DNA from: Bradyrhizobium sp. AUGA SZCCT0283
GTDB taxonomy: Bacteria > Pseudomonadota > Alphaproteobacteria > Rhizobiales > Xanthobacteraceae
Assembly (NCBI RefSeq): GCF_018130385.1
Contig: NZ_JAFCLU010000008.1
Location: forward strand, 186,001 to 250,000
DNA length: 64,000 nucleotides
Direction: 5' to 3'
The notes under the pieces were generated by a model that did no database searches, was not told the DNA's origin, and saw only the letters and a program-made list of their open reading frames with translations. Both the position numbers and the translations under genes were made by a program. Positions 1 to 9,675 of the stretch are shown piece after piece (position 1 is the stretch's first letter; each line of letters opens with the position of its first letter).

Positions 1-498
1 ATCTTCGGCCGCGGCGGCGAGGAAATCGAAGCGTTGCGCGCAGCCGGCGTCGCCTATTCGGTGGTGCCGGGCATTACCGCAGGGCTCGGCGCCGCCGCGC
101 AATTCGAGGCGCCGCTGACCTTTAGGCACGAGGCGCTGCGCATCACTTTCCTGACTGCGCACAAGGCAAAGGATGCCGAGACCGTTGACTGGTCGGTGCT
201 GACAGACAGGAAAATGACCATCGTGGTCTATATGGGCATGACCGCGGCGCCATCGGTGCGCGCGGGCCTGCTTGCCGCCGGCCGGTTACCGCAAACACCC
301 GTCGGCGTGTTCGCGCGGGTGACGCGGCCGGATGCGCAGGCCGTAGTCGGGACGCTCGAAAATCTTCCCGCGCTGGTCGAAAAAATCGATGGCGGTCCCG
401 CCATCCTCATCATCGGCGACGTCGTCGCGCATTCCGCGCCGTGGCGACAGGCCAACCTCAATCAAGTCATCTCCAAACTGCTGGATGCTGCCGAATGA
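1..498 (+). CDS. cysG: Siroheme synthase / uroporphyrinogen-III C-methyltransferase, C-terminal part (partial)
   Basis: Open from the first base, so the N-terminal part lies outside the window; about 165 residues are visible. They match the end of the SAM-dependent uroporphyrinogen-III methyltransferase domain: a GRGGEE segment, then VVPGITAG and the conserved ALR..FLTAH, YMGM and GPAILIIGDVV segments. The enzyme makes precorrin-2 on the way to siroheme, the prosthetic group of the sulfite reductase encoded by cysI just downstream. Whether the usual CysG N-terminal oxidase/ferrochelatase domain is present cannot be seen. The stop overlaps the next start as ATGA, so translation is probably coupled. 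Confidence 0.9.
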   Translation: MFGRGGEEIEALRAAGVAYSVVPGITAGLGAAAQFEAPLTFRHEALRITFLTAHKAKDAETVDWSVLTDRKMTIVVYMGMTAAPSVRAGLLAAGRLPQTPVGVFARVTRPDAQAVVGTLENLPALVEKIDGGPAILIIGDVVAHSAPWRQANLNQVISKLLDAAE

Positions 499-806
499 CC
501 TCTCCGCTTCAACAAAAAATCAAGATCACCGGTCCCTCGATGGTTACCGCCAACCGCACCTCGGATGGCATCGTGATCTATCGCACCGCGCAGCAGGGCT
601 GGTCGGCAAGCTTGTCGGACGCTGCGGTCGTGCGCACCTCCGATGAGGCGCGGGCGCTGCTGGCCGAAGCCAATGCCGACGACGTCGGCGCGGTCGGCGC
701 CTATATCGCGCCGGTCGAGCTCAAGGACAGTGGCGAGATCAAACCCGGCAATTTGCGCGAACGCATCCGGTCGAAGGGTCTCACCATCGACCTGCTTCCG
801 GCCTAA
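495..806 (+). CDS. DUF2849 family protein of the cys operon
   Basis: A 103-residue protein starting at the ATG that overlaps the cysG stop (ATGA); in-frame starts further upstream would lie inside cysG and are rejected. It begins MTSPLQQKIKITGPSMV and contains a GWS segment and an EARALLAEA helix. This small family is known to me only from sulfite-reductase operons of alphaproteobacteria, always between cysG and cysI. Its role is unknown; context suggests an accessory function in siroheme delivery or sulfite reduction. No signal peptide or membrane segment is visible, so it is presumably cytoplasmic. Confidence 0.85.
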   Translation: MTSPLQQKIKITGPSMVTANRTSDGIVIYRTAQQGWSASLSDAAVVRTSDEARALLAEANADDVGAVGAYIAPVELKDSGEIKPGNLRERIRSKGLTIDLLPA

Positions 807-831
807 ACCGACCCATCAAGGCTGATCCATC

Positions 832-2487
832 ATGTACGCTTATGACGAACTCGATCGCACGCTGATCAATGAACGCGTGTCCGAATTCCGCGACCAGGTG
901 AAGCGCCGTCTCTCCGGCGAGCTCACCGAGGACGAATTCAAGATGCTGCGGCTGCAGAACGGCGTCTATCTGCAACTGCACGCCTATATGTTCCGCGTCG
1001 CCATTCCCTACGGCACGCTGTCGTCGAAGCAGTTGCGGACGCTTGCCCATGTCGCGCGGCGCTACGACCGCGGCTATGGCCATTTCACCACCCGGCAGAA
1101 CATCCAGTACAACTGGATCAAGCTCTCCGAACTGCCGGATGCGCTGGCCGATCTTGCCGAAGTCGGCATCCACGCCATGCAGACCTCCGGCAACAACATG
1201 CGCAACGTTACCTCGGACCAGTGGGCGGGCGTCGCGCCGGGCGAGATCGAGGATCCCCGCATCTGGTCGGAGATCCTGCGGCAGCACACCACGCTGCATC
1301 CGGAATTCTCGTTCCTGCCACGCAAGTTCAAGATCGCGATCACGGCCTCCGACCACGACCGCGCCGCAATCAAGATCCACGACATCGGCTTGCGTCTGTA
1401 CCGGAATGCGGAAGGCGAGACCGGATTCGAGGTGCTGGTCGGCGGCGGGCTTGGCCGCACGCCGTTCATCGCCAAGACCATCAAGCCGTTCGTGTCGCGC
1501 CGCGATATCCTCAGCTATGTCGAGGCAATCCTGCGAGTCTATAACCAGTACGGCCGCCGCGACAACATCTACAAGGCCCGCATCAAGATCCTGGTGCACG
1601 AGCTCGGCATCGAGAAGTTCGCAGCCGAAGTCGAGGAGGAGTGGGAGCATATTCGCGACAGCGCGCTGACGCTGGAGGATTCCGTGATCGAGGAAATCCG
1701 TTCGCGCTTCTCCTATCCGGCCTATGACAAGCTGCCGCACATGCCGGAAGAGCTGAAGAAGACGGCGCATGATCCGCATTTCGAGGCCTGGCGCCGCAAC
1801 TCGGTGTTCACGCACAAGGTGCAGGGCTATTCGATCGTGACGTTGTCGCTGAAGCCGGTAGGCGGCCCTCCGGGCGATGCCACTGCCGACCAGATGGACG
1901 CGGTCGCCGATCTCGCCGACAAATATTCCTTCGGCGAGATTCGTGTAGGCCACGAGCAGAACCTGGTGCTGCCGCACGTCGCCAAGCGCGATCTGCCCGC
2001 GCTGTGGAAGGCGCTCGACAAGATCGGCCTCGCGACGCCGAACATCAATCTGGTCTCCGACATCATTGCTTGTCCGGGGCTGGATTACTGCTCGCTTGCC
2101 AATGCACGCTCGATCCCGATCGCGCAGGAACTGACGCGCCGCTTCGCCAATCACGAGACGGCGAACATGATCGGCCGCCTGCACATCAACATTTCCGGCT
2201 GCATCAATGCCTGCGGACATCACCATGTCGGCCACATCGGCATTCTCGGCGTCGAGAAGAACGGCGAGGAATTCTACCAGATCACCATCGGCGGCCGCGC
2301 CGACGAGAACGCCCAGATGGGCACGCTGATCGGACCGGCGGTACCCTACGGCGACGTCGCCGACGTGATCGAGGACATTGTCGAAGCCTATCTTGCCTTG
2401 CGCGCGCGCCCTGACGAATTGTTCGTCGATACGGTGAAGCGGCTCGGCGTCGAACCATTCAGGGAGCGGGTCTATGCCACTCGTTAA
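832..2487 (+). CDS. cysI: Nitrite/sulfite reductase hemoprotein (assimilatory sulfite reductase)
   Basis: A 551-residue siroheme/[4Fe-4S] enzyme of the nitrite/sulfite reductase family that reduces sulfite to sulfide for cysteine synthesis. The cofactor ligands are visible as CPGLDYC (C-x5-C) near residue 420 and GCINACG (C-x3-C) near residue 465; the TTRQNIQ segment near residue 85 is the usual siroheme-side motif. An AAGG sequence lies about 10 bases before the ATG. No CysJ flavoprotein gene is adjacent, so electrons probably come from a ferredoxin or a separately encoded reductase. Downstream DUF934 overlaps it by 14 bases, indicating one operon. Confidence 0.95.
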   Translation: MYAYDELDRTLINERVSEFRDQVKRRLSGELTEDEFKMLRLQNGVYLQLHAYMFRVAIPYGTLSSKQLRTLAHVARRYDRGYGHFTTRQNIQYNWIKLSELPDALADLAEVGIHAMQTSGNNMRNVTSDQWAGVAPGEIEDPRIWSEILRQHTTLHPEFSFLPRKFKIAITASDHDRAAIKIHDIGLRLYRNAEGETGFEVLVGGGLGRTPFIAKTIKPFVSRRDILSYVEAILRVYNQYGRRDNIYKARIKILVHELGIEKFAAEVEEEWEHIRDSALTLEDSVIEEIRSRFSYPAYDKLPHMPEELKKTAHDPHFEAWRRNSVFTHKVQGYSIVTLSLKPVGGPPGDATADQMDAVADLADKYSFGEIRVGHEQNLVLPHVAKRDLPALWKALDKIGLATPNINLVSDIIACPGLDYCSLANARSIPIAQELTRRFANHETANMIGRLHINISGCINACGHHHVGHIGILGVEKNGEEFYQITIGGRADENAQMGTLIGPAVPYGDVADVIEDIVEAYLALRARPDELFVDTVKRLGVEPFRERVYATR

Positions 2488-2989
2488 AGACGGAAAAATT
2501 GCAGCCGACCTGTTCGTCCATGTGTTCGACGGCGCCGAACTGCCGGGCGATGGCGCGATCCTGGTGCCGGCGGCGCGGTTTCTCGAGGATCCGCAAGCCT
2601 TGCTGGCCCGCGCCGGCAAGCTCGGCGTGATCTGGCCGAACAATCGCGACATCGACGATCTCGTGCCGTATCTCGACCGGCTGGCGGCGGTGGCACTGGT
2701 GTTTCCGTCGTTCCGCGACGGCCGCGCCTACAGCCAGGCGCGGCTCCTGCGCGAGCGGTACGGGTTCGAAGGCGAACTGCGCGCCACCGGGCAGGTGTTG
2801 CGCGATCAGTTCGTGTTCATGCTGCGCGCGGGCTTCGACGCCTTCGAGGTGAAGAAGGACAGTGACGCGGCGGCGTTTGCGGCCACCACCAAACGCTATT
2901 CGGTGTTCTACCAGCCGACCGGCGACGGCCGGGTCACCGCGCTCAATCGGCGCATGCAGTTGCGTCATTCGGAGAGTGCCGGCCAGTGA
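2474..2989 (+). CDS. DUF934 protein, sulfite-reduction accessory
   Basis: A 171-residue DUF934 family protein, recognised by the signature FPSFRDGRAYSQARLLRER and the following GELRATGQVLRDQ segment. The family is almost always encoded next to cysI and cysH and is often annotated as an oxidoreductase probably involved in sulfite reduction, but no enzymatic activity is established that I know of. The ATG lies inside the end of cysI and the stop overlaps the cysH GTG start (GTGA), so all three are tightly coupled. No cofactor motif is obvious. Confidence 0.9.
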   Translation: MPLVKDGKIAADLFVHVFDGAELPGDGAILVPAARFLEDPQALLARAGKLGVIWPNNRDIDDLVPYLDRLAAVALVFPSFRDGRAYSQARLLRERYGFEGELRATGQVLRDQFVFMLRAGFDAFEVKKDSDAAAFAATTKRYSVFYQPTGDGRVTALNRRMQLRHSESAGQ

Positions 2990-3717
2990 GCACGATCGTA
3001 CAGCACGGCCCCGCCGCAAATGCGGCGATCCTTCATTCGGCGCAGACGCTCGACCATGCCCTGCGCGACGCTTCGCCGGCGCATGTCATTGAAACCGCGC
3101 TCAGGACCGTCGGCCGCGAACAGCTTGCACTGGTGTCGTCGTTCGGCACGGAATCGGCGGCGCTGCTCAAGGTGATGGCGGACGTCGATCCCGCGATTCC
3201 CGTGATCTTCCTCGACACCGGATGGCTGTTCGAGGAGACGCTCGCCTATCGCGACACGCTGATTGCTACGCTCGGCCTTCGCGACGTTCGCTCGATCAAG
3301 CCGCTGGAAGAGGCGCTCTCACGCCAGGATCCCGATCGCGAACTATGGTTTTCCGATCCCGAAGCCTGCTGCCGTATCCGCAAGGTGGAACCGCTGGCGC
3401 GGGCGCTCAAGCCGTTCTCGGCCTGGATCAACGGACGCAAGCGTTTTCAGGGTGGCGCGCGCGCCGAGATTCCCGTCGTTGAGGACGACGGCGCGAAGTT
3501 GAAATTTAATCCGTTCGCCAAGGTGTCGCGCGAAGAGATCGAGGCGATCTACAATCTCGCCAAATTGCCGCCGCATCCGCTGGTCGCCTCCGGCTATCTG
3601 TCGGTCGGGTGCATGCCGTGTTCGAGCCGGACCGCGCCGGACGAGGATGCGCGTGCCGGTCGCTGGCGCGGCAGACCCAAGACGGAATGCGGCATTCACA
3701 CCACGAAAACTTCTTAA
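2986..3717 (+). CDS. cysH: Phosphoadenylyl/adenylyl-sulfate reductase
   Basis: A 243-residue thioredoxin-dependent reductase that converts activated sulfate to sulfite. The PP-loop-like nucleotide region is LVSSFGTESA near residue 50. The C-terminal ECGIH motif (residues 234-238) carries the catalytic cysteine. The pairs CC (128-129) and CMPC (209-212) are the four [4Fe-4S] ligands, which marks the bacterial APS-type reductase rather than the cluster-free E. coli PAPS form. Start is GTG overlapping the DUF934 stop. It completes the reductive half of the operon; sulfate activation genes (cysD/cysN) are not in the window. Confidence 0.95.
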   Translation: MSTIVQHGPAANAAILHSAQTLDHALRDASPAHVIETALRTVGREQLALVSSFGTESAALLKVMADVDPAIPVIFLDTGWLFEETLAYRDTLIATLGLRDVRSIKPLEEALSRQDPDRELWFSDPEACCRIRKVEPLARALKPFSAWINGRKRFQGGARAEIPVVEDDGAKLKFNPFAKVSREEIEAIYNLAKLPPHPLVASGYLSVGCMPCSSRTAPDEDARAGRWRGRPKTECGIHTTKTS

Positions 3718-3750
3718 GCGGCCGGATTTCATAGGACATTGAAGCTGCGG

Positions 3751-3774
3751 AACCGCAAACAATGAAATGCGGTT
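3751..3774 (+). terminator. Weak stem-loop after cysH
   Basis: A 7-bp inverted repeat (AACCGCA / TGCGGTT) with a 10-base loop lies 34 bases past the cysH stop. There is only a short T-poor tail (TCGTTG), so intrinsic termination is doubtful. It may separate the reductase and transporter units, or be part of the leader of the sulfate-binding-protein gene. The rest of 3718-3855 shows nothing else I can name. Confidence 0.3.
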
Positions 3775-3855
3775 TCGTTGACTAAGCGGCCTTTCGTCGC
3801 GACTTATACGTTCGTGTTTGATGATATGCTTGATCAAGCCGAATGGAGATCAACG

Positions 3856-4845
3856 ATGATCCGTCGCATTCTGCCGCTCGTCGCGGGACTGCTCTGGGCG
3901 AGCTCGGCCTTCGCTGCCGACTATACCCTGCTCAACGTGTCCTACGATCCGACGCGCGAGCTCTACGCCGATTTCAACAAGGCGTTTGTCGCGGCCTATC
4001 AGAAAGAGACCGGCAAGAGCATCGAGATCAAGCAATCGCATGGCGGCTCGGGCTCGCAGGCGCGCGCGGTGATCGACGGCCTGCAAGCCGACATCGTCAC
4101 GCTGGCGCTGGCCTATGACATCGACGCCATCGCCGCCAAGGGGCTGGTGGCGCCGGATTGGCAGAAGCGCCTGTCGCTGAATGCGTCGCCCTATACGTCG
4201 ACGATCGTGTTCCTGGTGCGCAAGGGCAATCCCAAGGCCATCAAGGATTGGGACGATCTGATCAAGCCCGGCGTGCAGGTGATTACGCCGAACCCGAAGA
4301 CCTCGGGCGGCGCGCGCTGGAATTATTTGGCGGCGTGGGGCTTTGCGGAAAAGAAATTCGGTTCCGCCGACAAGGCGAAGAAGTTCGTCGGCGATCTCTT
4401 CAGGAACGTGCCGGTGCTCGACACCGGCGCGCGCGGCTCGACGGTGACATTCGTTGAGCGCGGCGTCGGCGACGTGCTGCTGGCGTGGGAGAACGAGGCG
4501 TTCCTCGCGCAGCGCGAGTTCGGCAAGGACAAGTTCGAGATCGTTGCGCCGCCATTGTCGATTCTCGCCGAGCCGCCGATCGCGGTCGTCGACAAGGTTG
4601 CCGATAAGAAACGCACGCGCGCGGTCGCCGAGGCCTACCTTAAGTATTGGTATACCAAGGAAGGTCAGGAAATTGCCGCACGGAATTCATACCGTCCGCG
4701 CGATTCCGAAATCGCGAGGGAGTACGAAAAATCGTTCGCCAAGGTCGAACTTTTCACGATCGATGACGTTTTTGGTGGTTGGACCAAGGCGCAGAAGGAT
4801 CACTTCGGCGAAGGCGGCATTTTCGACCAGATTTACAAGAATTGA
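3856..4845 (+). CDS. sbp: Periplasmic sulfate-binding protein of ABC transporter
   Basis: A 329-residue sulfate/thiosulfate-binding protein. I chose the ATG at 3856 because it opens a clean Sec signal peptide ([20 protein letters not shown], cleaved before ADYTLLN); an upstream in-frame TTG would bury it. Family hallmarks are [22 protein letters not shown] and [15 protein letters not shown], which contribute to the buried anion site. It delivers sulfate to the CysT/CysW permeases encoded next. The fall in spacing downstream (39 bases to cysT) and shared strand support one transport operon. Confidence 0.95.
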   Translation: MIRRILPLVAGLLWASSAFAADYTLLNVSYDPTRELYADFNKAFVAAYQKETGKSIEIKQSHGGSGSQARAVIDGLQADIVTLALAYDIDAIAAKGLVAPDWQKRLSLNASPYTSTIVFLVRKGNPKAIKDWDDLIKPGVQVITPNPKTSGGARWNYLAAWGFAEKKFGSADKAKKFVGDLFRNVPVLDTGARGSTVTFVERGVGDVLLAWENEAFLAQREFGKDKFEIVAPPLSILAEPPIAVVDKVADKKRTRAVAEAYLKYWYTKEGQEIAARNSYRPRDSEIAREYEKSFAKVELFTIDDVFGGWTKAQKDHFGEGGIFDQIYKN

Positions 4846-4884
4846 TCTGGCCAACGGGCAGCCATAGCGGAAGCAGGGGGATTT

Positions 4885-5721
4885 GTGAGCACAGCGGTCG
4901 CGCGGCAAAGCAGCTTGCCGGGGGTCGGTCTCACCATGGGACTGACCCTGACATGGCTCTCCGTTATCATCCTCATTCCGCTTGCCGGTCTCTTTCTCAA
5001 GACGCTCGAGCTCTCGCCCGGACAGTTCTGGGAAATTCTCACCAGCCGCCGCACGCTGAATGCGCTGAAGATTTCGTTCGGCCTCTCCTTTGCGGCGGCC
5101 TGCGTCAATCTGGTGATGGGGACGATCATCGTGTGGGCGCTGGTGCGGTACCGTTTTCCGGGCCGGCGGCTGTTCGACGCCATCGTCGACATTCCCTTCG
5201 CGCTGCCGACCGCGGTGGCGGGCGTGGCGCTGACGCAATTGTTCGCGCAGAAGGGTTGGCTCGGTGCGCCGCTCGCCGAGCTCGGCATCAAGGTGGCGTT
5301 CACGCCGATCGGAATTTTCATTGCGATGGTCTTCATCGGTATTCCGTTCGTGGTGCGGACGGTGCAGCCGGTGCTGATCGATCTCGATCCTGAAATCGAG
5401 GAGGCGGCCGCGAGCCTCGGCGCCAACCGCTGGCACACGGTGTTCCGGGTGATCCTGCCGAGCCTGATCCCGGCGCTGCTGACCGGCTTTGCGCTGGCGT
5501 TCGCGCGCGCGGTCGGCGAGTACGGCTCGGTGATCTTCATCGCCGGCAATCTGCCGAACGTGTCGGAGATCGCGCCGCTCCTGATCGTGATCCGGTTGTC
5601 CGAATTTCGTTATGCCGATGCGACGGCGATCGCCGTCATCATGCTGCTGGCTTCGTTCCTGATCATCCTTGTCGTCAATCGCCTGCAACGCTGGGCGCAA
5701 ACCCGCATTCCCGCGCATTGA
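4885..5721 (+). CDS. cysT: Sulfate ABC transporter permease CysT
   Basis: A 278-residue inner-membrane permease with about six hydrophobic spans. The EAA loop that docks the ATPase is visible as EEAAASLGANRWHTVFRVILP around residues 172-192. GTG start at 4885 with AGCAGGGGG upstream. With CysW it forms the heterodimeric channel for sulfate or thiosulfate. The gene ends 10 bases before the cysW ATG chosen here. Confidence 0.95.
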   Translation: MSTAVARQSSLPGVGLTMGLTLTWLSVIILIPLAGLFLKTLELSPGQFWEILTSRRTLNALKISFGLSFAAACVNLVMGTIIVWALVRYRFPGRRLFDAIVDIPFALPTAVAGVALTQLFAQKGWLGAPLAELGIKVAFTPIGIFIAMVFIGIPFVVRTVQPVLIDLDPEIEEAAASLGANRWHTVFRVILPSLIPALLTGFALAFARAVGEYGSVIFIAGNLPNVSEIAPLLIVIRLSEFRYADATAIAVIMLLASFLIILVVNRLQRWAQTRIPAH

Positions 5722-5731
5722 GGGCCGGTCG

Positions 5732-6706
5732 ATGTCGACGCAATCAAGCTTTGTCACTCCGGCGACGCCGCTAAGGGCCTACGCGTCGACGGCGGACCTT
5801 GCGATCTCGCCGCCGTCGCACCGCGAGGCGAGCGACCGGGCGCGCGTGGTTGCTTCGCCGAAGGACCTGCGGACCGAGCCCGCACCCGTCCGCTTCGTCA
5901 TCATCGCGCTTGCCGTCAGCTTCCTCACTGTCTTTGTCGTGCTGCCGCTGGTCGTGGTGTTCGCATCGGCCTTTTCGAAAGGCATCAGCGCCTATTTTGC
6001 CGCACTGGCCGAGCCGGAGGCGCTGTCGGCGATCAGGTTGACGCTGCTGGTTGCGGCGATCTCGGTCACGCTTAACCTTGTGTTCGGCGTTGTCGCCGCC
6101 TGGGCAATCGCGAAATTCGAATTCCGCGGCAAGACCTTCCTGATCACACTGATCGACCTGCCGTTCTCGGTCAGCCCGGTCATTTCGGGCCTCGTCTTCG
6201 TGCTCCTGTTCGGCGCCCAGGGTTATTGGGGCACGTGGCTGCAGGCGAACAATATCCATATCCTGTTCGCGGTGCCGGGCATTGCGCTCGCGACCATCTT
6301 CGTGACGTTTCCGTTCGTCGCCCGTTCGCTCATCCCCTTGATGCAGGAGCAGGGCACGCAGGAGGAAGAGGCGGCGATCTCGCTGGGAGCGTCAGGCCTG
6401 CAGACTTTCTTCCGCGTCACTCTGCCCAATATCAAATGGGGCCTGTTGTATGGCGTACTGCTGTGCAACGCGCGCGCCATGGGCGAGTTCGGCGCAGTGT
6501 CGGTGGTGTCGGGCCATATCCGCGGCGAAACCAACACCATGCCGCTGCTGGTCGAAATTCTCTATAATGAGTATCAATTCGTGGCGTCGTTTGCGATAGC
6601 TTCGCTCCTGGCGATGCTGGCTTTGATCACGCTGGTCGTGAAGACCGTTCTCGAACAGCGTCTGGACGAAGGACAAACCCCAAGGGACGATCCAAGTGAC
6701 CATTGA
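5732..6706 (+). CDS. cysW: Sulfate ABC transporter permease CysW
   Basis: A 324-residue permease. The ATG at 5732 follows the cysT stop by ten bases; an upstream in-frame start would overlap cysT. The first ~55 residues form a polar N-terminal extension (rich in Ala, Ser, Arg) before the first membrane span, longer than in E. coli CysW. The EAA loop is [22 protein letters not shown], residues roughly 215-236. It ends inside the start region of cysA (11-base overlap), so translation of the ATPase is probably coupled. Confidence 0.95.
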   Translation: MSTQSSFVTPATPLRAYASTADLAISPPSHREASDRARVVASPKDLRTEPAPVRFVIIALAVSFLTVFVVLPLVVVFASAFSKGISAYFAALAEPEALSAIRLTLLVAAISVTLNLVFGVVAAWAIAKFEFRGKTFLITLIDLPFSVSPVISGLVFVLLFGAQGYWGTWLQANNIHILFAVPGIALATIFVTFPFVARSLIPLMQEQGTQEEEAAISLGASGLQTFFRVTLPNIKWGLLYGVLLCNARAMGEFGAVSVVSGHIRGETNTMPLLVEILYNEYQFVASFAIASLLAMLALITLVVKTVLEQRLDEGQTPRDDPSDH

Positions 6707-7745
6707 AGTCAAAAACATCGTCAAGAAGTTCGGCGCGTTTACAGCCCTCGACAATGTCGATCTGAAGGTCGGCAAGGGCGAATTGCTGGCGCTGCTTGGT
6801 CCATCCGGTTCGGGCAAGACGACCCTGTTGCGGATCATTGCAGGCCTCGACTGGCCCGACGCCGGCGAGGTGCGGATCGACGGCGAGGATGCGCTGGGCC
6901 ACGGCGCCAGCGAGCGCCATGTCGGATTCGTGTTCCAGCACTACGCGCTGTTCCGCCACATGACGGTGTTCGAAAACGTTGCCTTTGGCCTGCGCGTGCA
7001 GCCGCGCGCCATCCGCAAGGACGAGGCCACGATCCGCGCCCGCGTCAAGGAATTGCTCGATCTCGTGCAGCTCGACTGGCTGGCCAATCGCTATCCCAGC
7101 CAGTTGTCCGGCGGCCAGCGGCAGCGCATCGCGCTGGCGCGCGCACTCGCGATCGAGCCGCGCATCCTGCTGCTCGACGAGCCGTTCGGCGCGCTCGACG
7201 CCAAGGTGCGGAAAGAGCTGCGGCAATGGCTGCGCTCGCTGCATTCCGAGATCCACGTCACCTCGATCTTCGTCACCCACGACCAGGAAGAGGCGCTCGA
7301 AGTCGCCAACCGCGTGGTGGTAATGGACAAGGGCCGGATCGAGCAGATCGGCACGCCCGGCGATGTCTATGACAATCCCGCCACCGCCTTCGTGCACGGC
7401 TTCATCGGCGAGTCGATTGTGCTGCCGGTGGAAGTTACCGGCGGCTCGGTGCGGCTTGGCGGCCGGCCGCTCAACATCGCCGCCGGTGGCGCGGCCTCCG
7501 GCGCCTCCAAGCTGTTCGTCCGCCGCCATGACATGCAGATCGGGCCGGCCGGAACCGGCTCGCTGGAGGGCGCGGTGCGCCATGTCCGCTCGTTCGGCCC
7601 GATCCAGCGGGCGGAAATCGCGCTCTCGGGCGGCGAGGGCAAGACCGTGATCGAGATCGACGCCCCCCGGGACCGGGAACTCCAGGCCGGCGAGATCATC
7701 GGCCTGCAGCCCCGCCGCTACCGGATCTTTGCCGCCCAGGATTGA
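6696..7745 (+). CDS. cysA: Sulfate/thiosulfate import ATP-binding protein CysA
   Basis: A 349-residue ABC ATPase. Walker A GPSGSGKT (residues 35-42), Q-loop FQHYALF, signature LSGGQRQR (137-144), Walker B LLLDE (158-162) and the H-loop THD are all present, so it should be active. The C-terminal ~110 residues form the TOBE-like regulatory domain of the CysA/MalK type (RRHDMQIG). Start is GTG at 6696, overlapping the cysW end. It energises the CysT/CysW channel and closes the sulfur region of the window. Confidence 0.95.
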   Translation: MTIEVKNIVKKFGAFTALDNVDLKVGKGELLALLGPSGSGKTTLLRIIAGLDWPDAGEVRIDGEDALGHGASERHVGFVFQHYALFRHMTVFENVAFGLRVQPRAIRKDEATIRARVKELLDLVQLDWLANRYPSQLSGGQRQRIALARALAIEPRILLLDEPFGALDAKVRKELRQWLRSLHSEIHVTSIFVTHDQEEALEVANRVVVMDKGRIEQIGTPGDVYDNPATAFVHGFIGESIVLPVEVTGGSVRLGGRPLNIAAGGAASGASKLFVRRHDMQIGPAGTGSLEGAVRHVRSFGPIQRAEIALSGGEGKTVIEIDAPRDRELQAGEIIGLQPRRYRIFAAQD

Positions 7746-7860
7746 TCTCGTAGCCCCATAGCAACCCCACGAAATCCGCCCCCGTTCACCATTCAGCCAC
7801 GGTTGGTATGCAACAACGGCCGCGTCCAGCCTTTTGCGGATTCTTCGGGGGATTCTTTCA

Positions 7861-8358
7861 GTGAAACGGACGACTACCGCGATTATCGGGCTCTTGCTGC
7901 TTGCCGGCTGTTCGGCAGACGTCAAAATCCCGGATCAGCCGGCCATGTATCTCGACATGGCGCAACCCGGCGCCACACTCGATCCGGTCGCGGCGGCGAT
8001 CATGATTTCGCAATATCGCCAGAACAACGGCCTTGGCTCCGTGGTGGTCGATCCCGAGTTGATCAAGCTCGCCGAGCAGCAGTCCCAGGCAATGGCGGCG
8101 CGCAACAAGATGGACCACAATGTGAAGGGTCCGCTGGACAAGCGGCTGGGGGCCTCCGGCTATCCGGCGACGCTCGCTGTCGAAAATGTATCGGCCGGAT
8201 ACCACACCCTGGCGGAGGCCTTCTCCGGCTGGCGCGACTCGCCGCCGCACAAGGCCAACATGCTCAAGAACGGTGTCACAAAATTGGGCATCGCGGCGAC
8301 TTATGCTCCAAACACCAAATACAAGGTGTTCTGGACGCTCATCCTTGCGTCAACCTGA
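7861..8358 (+). CDS. CAP/SCP-domain lipoprotein
   Basis: A 165-residue exported protein. I chose the GTG at 7861 because it gives a lipoprotein signal with lipobox LLAGC at about residues 14-18; an in-frame TTG 27 bases earlier is less likely. The mature part shows CAP/SCP-like features: AAIMISQYRQNNGL, QQSQAMAARNKMDHN, ENVSAGYHTLAEAFSGW and SPPHKANML, the last being the conserved CAP2-like motif. Bacterial members are secreted proteins of mostly unknown function. It stands alone between cysA and the patatin gene. Confidence 0.85.
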   Translation: MKRTTTAIIGLLLLAGCSADVKIPDQPAMYLDMAQPGATLDPVAAAIMISQYRQNNGLGSVVVDPELIKLAEQQSQAMAARNKMDHNVKGPLDKRLGASGYPATLAVENVSAGYHTLAEAFSGWRDSPPHKANMLKNGVTKLGIAATYAPNTKYKVFWTLILAST

Positions 8359-8494
8359 AGCAGGTCCGGTTACGGGCTTCGATGCCTCACAAGGCGGTAA
8401 ACTCGGCGTGATCCTTGCTTCGATCTCGCCGATTGACGCCGTCGCGAACTGCCGCCACGGTGCCGGCCTCTTTGCCCACTGATTGACGGTCACG

Positions 8495-9670
8495 ATGGAT
8501 CATTCAAACCCCGCGCCCGCAACCACACCTGCCAAAGCGCAGCGCGTGCTGGTGCTGCAAGGCGGCGGCGCGCTCGGCTCCTATCAGGCCGGCGCCTTTC
8601 AGGCGCTGTGTCGCGCAGGCTTCGAACCGGAATGGATCGCGGGCATTTCGATCGGCGCCATCAACGCCGCGATCATTGCGGGCAACGAAGGCGAGAAGCG
8701 GGTCGACCGGTTGAAAGAATTCTGGGAGATGGTGTCGTCTCCGGTGCGGTGGAATCCCGTCACAAATGGCGACCGCGCGCGCTCGCTGTTCAACGAAACC
8801 AGCGCCGCCCTGATTGCGACCTTCGGCGTGCCCGGCTTCTTTACGCCGCGCATTCCGCCCGCGCCCTTGTGGCCGCCCGGCAGCCCGCAATCGCAGAGCT
8901 ATTACGACACCGCGCCCTTGAAGAAGACGCTGGAGCGGCTGGTTGACTTCGATCGCATCAACGACCTGAAGACGCGGCTCAGCGTCGGCGCGGTCGGCGT
9001 GACCTCGGGCAATTTCAGATATTTCGACAATTTCGAGTTCAGGAAACTCGGCAAGAAGATCGGGCCGGAGCACATCATGGCCTCCGGCGCGCTGCCGCCC
9101 GGCTTTCCCTCCGTCGAGATCGAAGGCGAGCATTACTGGGACGGCGGCATCGCCTCCAACACCCCGCTCGATCACGTGCTGGGCGAGGAGACCCAGCGCG
9201 ATCTCCTGATCTTCCAGGTCGACCTGTTCAGCGCGCGCGGGGAATTGCCGACGTCGCTGCTGGAGGCCGCCGAGCGGGAAAAGGACATCCGTTTTTCCAG
9301 CCGCACCCGCATGAGTACCGACAAGAACAAGCAGGTGCACAACACGCGAAAGGCGTTGCGGGAGCTGCTCGCAAAACTGCCCGATTACCTCAAGAATGAT
9401 CCGTCGGTGGAAGTCCTCTGCAGCGCGGCCACGGAAAACACCGTCACCGTGGTGCACCTGATCTACAAGAGCAAGAACTACGAAACTTCGTCCAAAGACT
9501 ACGACTTTTCGCATGTCGCCATGATCGAGCACTGGAACGCGGGCGTCCGCGACGTTCATCAGTCGATGCGTCACAAGGACGTGCTGGAGCGTCCGCAATC
9601 CGGCGAGACCATGATGGCCTACGATATGACGGGGGATGTTTCCAAGGGCCCCGGAGCCAAGCAGGAGTGA
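8495..9670 (+). CDS. Patatin-like phospholipase with DUF3734 C-terminus
   Basis: A 391-residue patatin-family acyl hydrolase. The oxyanion loop GGGALGSY (residues 23-30), nucleophile elbow GISIG with Ser52, and the catalytic-dyad Asp in WDGGI near residue 215 are intact. The C-terminal half is the DUF3734 type. ATG at 8495 is preferred over a TTG 12 bases upstream. Patatin proteins of this type lie beside 3-hydroxybutyrate dehydrogenase in several Rhizobiales, as here (5-base gap), which suggests but does not prove a link to polyhydroxybutyrate granules. Confidence 0.9.
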   Translation: MDHSNPAPATTPAKAQRVLVLQGGGALGSYQAGAFQALCRAGFEPEWIAGISIGAINAAIIAGNEGEKRVDRLKEFWEMVSSPVRWNPVTNGDRARSLFNETSAALIATFGVPGFFTPRIPPAPLWPPGSPQSQSYYDTAPLKKTLERLVDFDRINDLKTRLSVGAVGVTSGNFRYFDNFEFRKLGKKIGPEHIMASGALPPGFPSVEIEGEHYWDGGIASNTPLDHVLGEETQRDLLIFQVDLFSARGELPTSLLEAAEREKDIRFSSRTRMSTDKNKQVHNTRKALRELLAKLPDYLKNDPSVEVLCSAATENTVTVVHLIYKSKNYETSSKDYDFSHVAMIEHWNAGVRDVHQSMRHKDVLERPQSGETMMAYDMTGDVSKGPGAKQE

Positions 9671-9675
9671 ATAGA

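Noticed and set aside
781..2652. Long minus-strand frame (623 codons) opposite cysI
   Set aside because: It is antisense to a clear sulfite reductase and consists of Arg/Asp/Gln-rich shadow sequence typical of high-GC codon bias.
3829..3840. TTGATCAAG near the sulfate-binding-protein start as FNR site
   Set aside because: The half-sites abut with no spacer, which does not fit the family.
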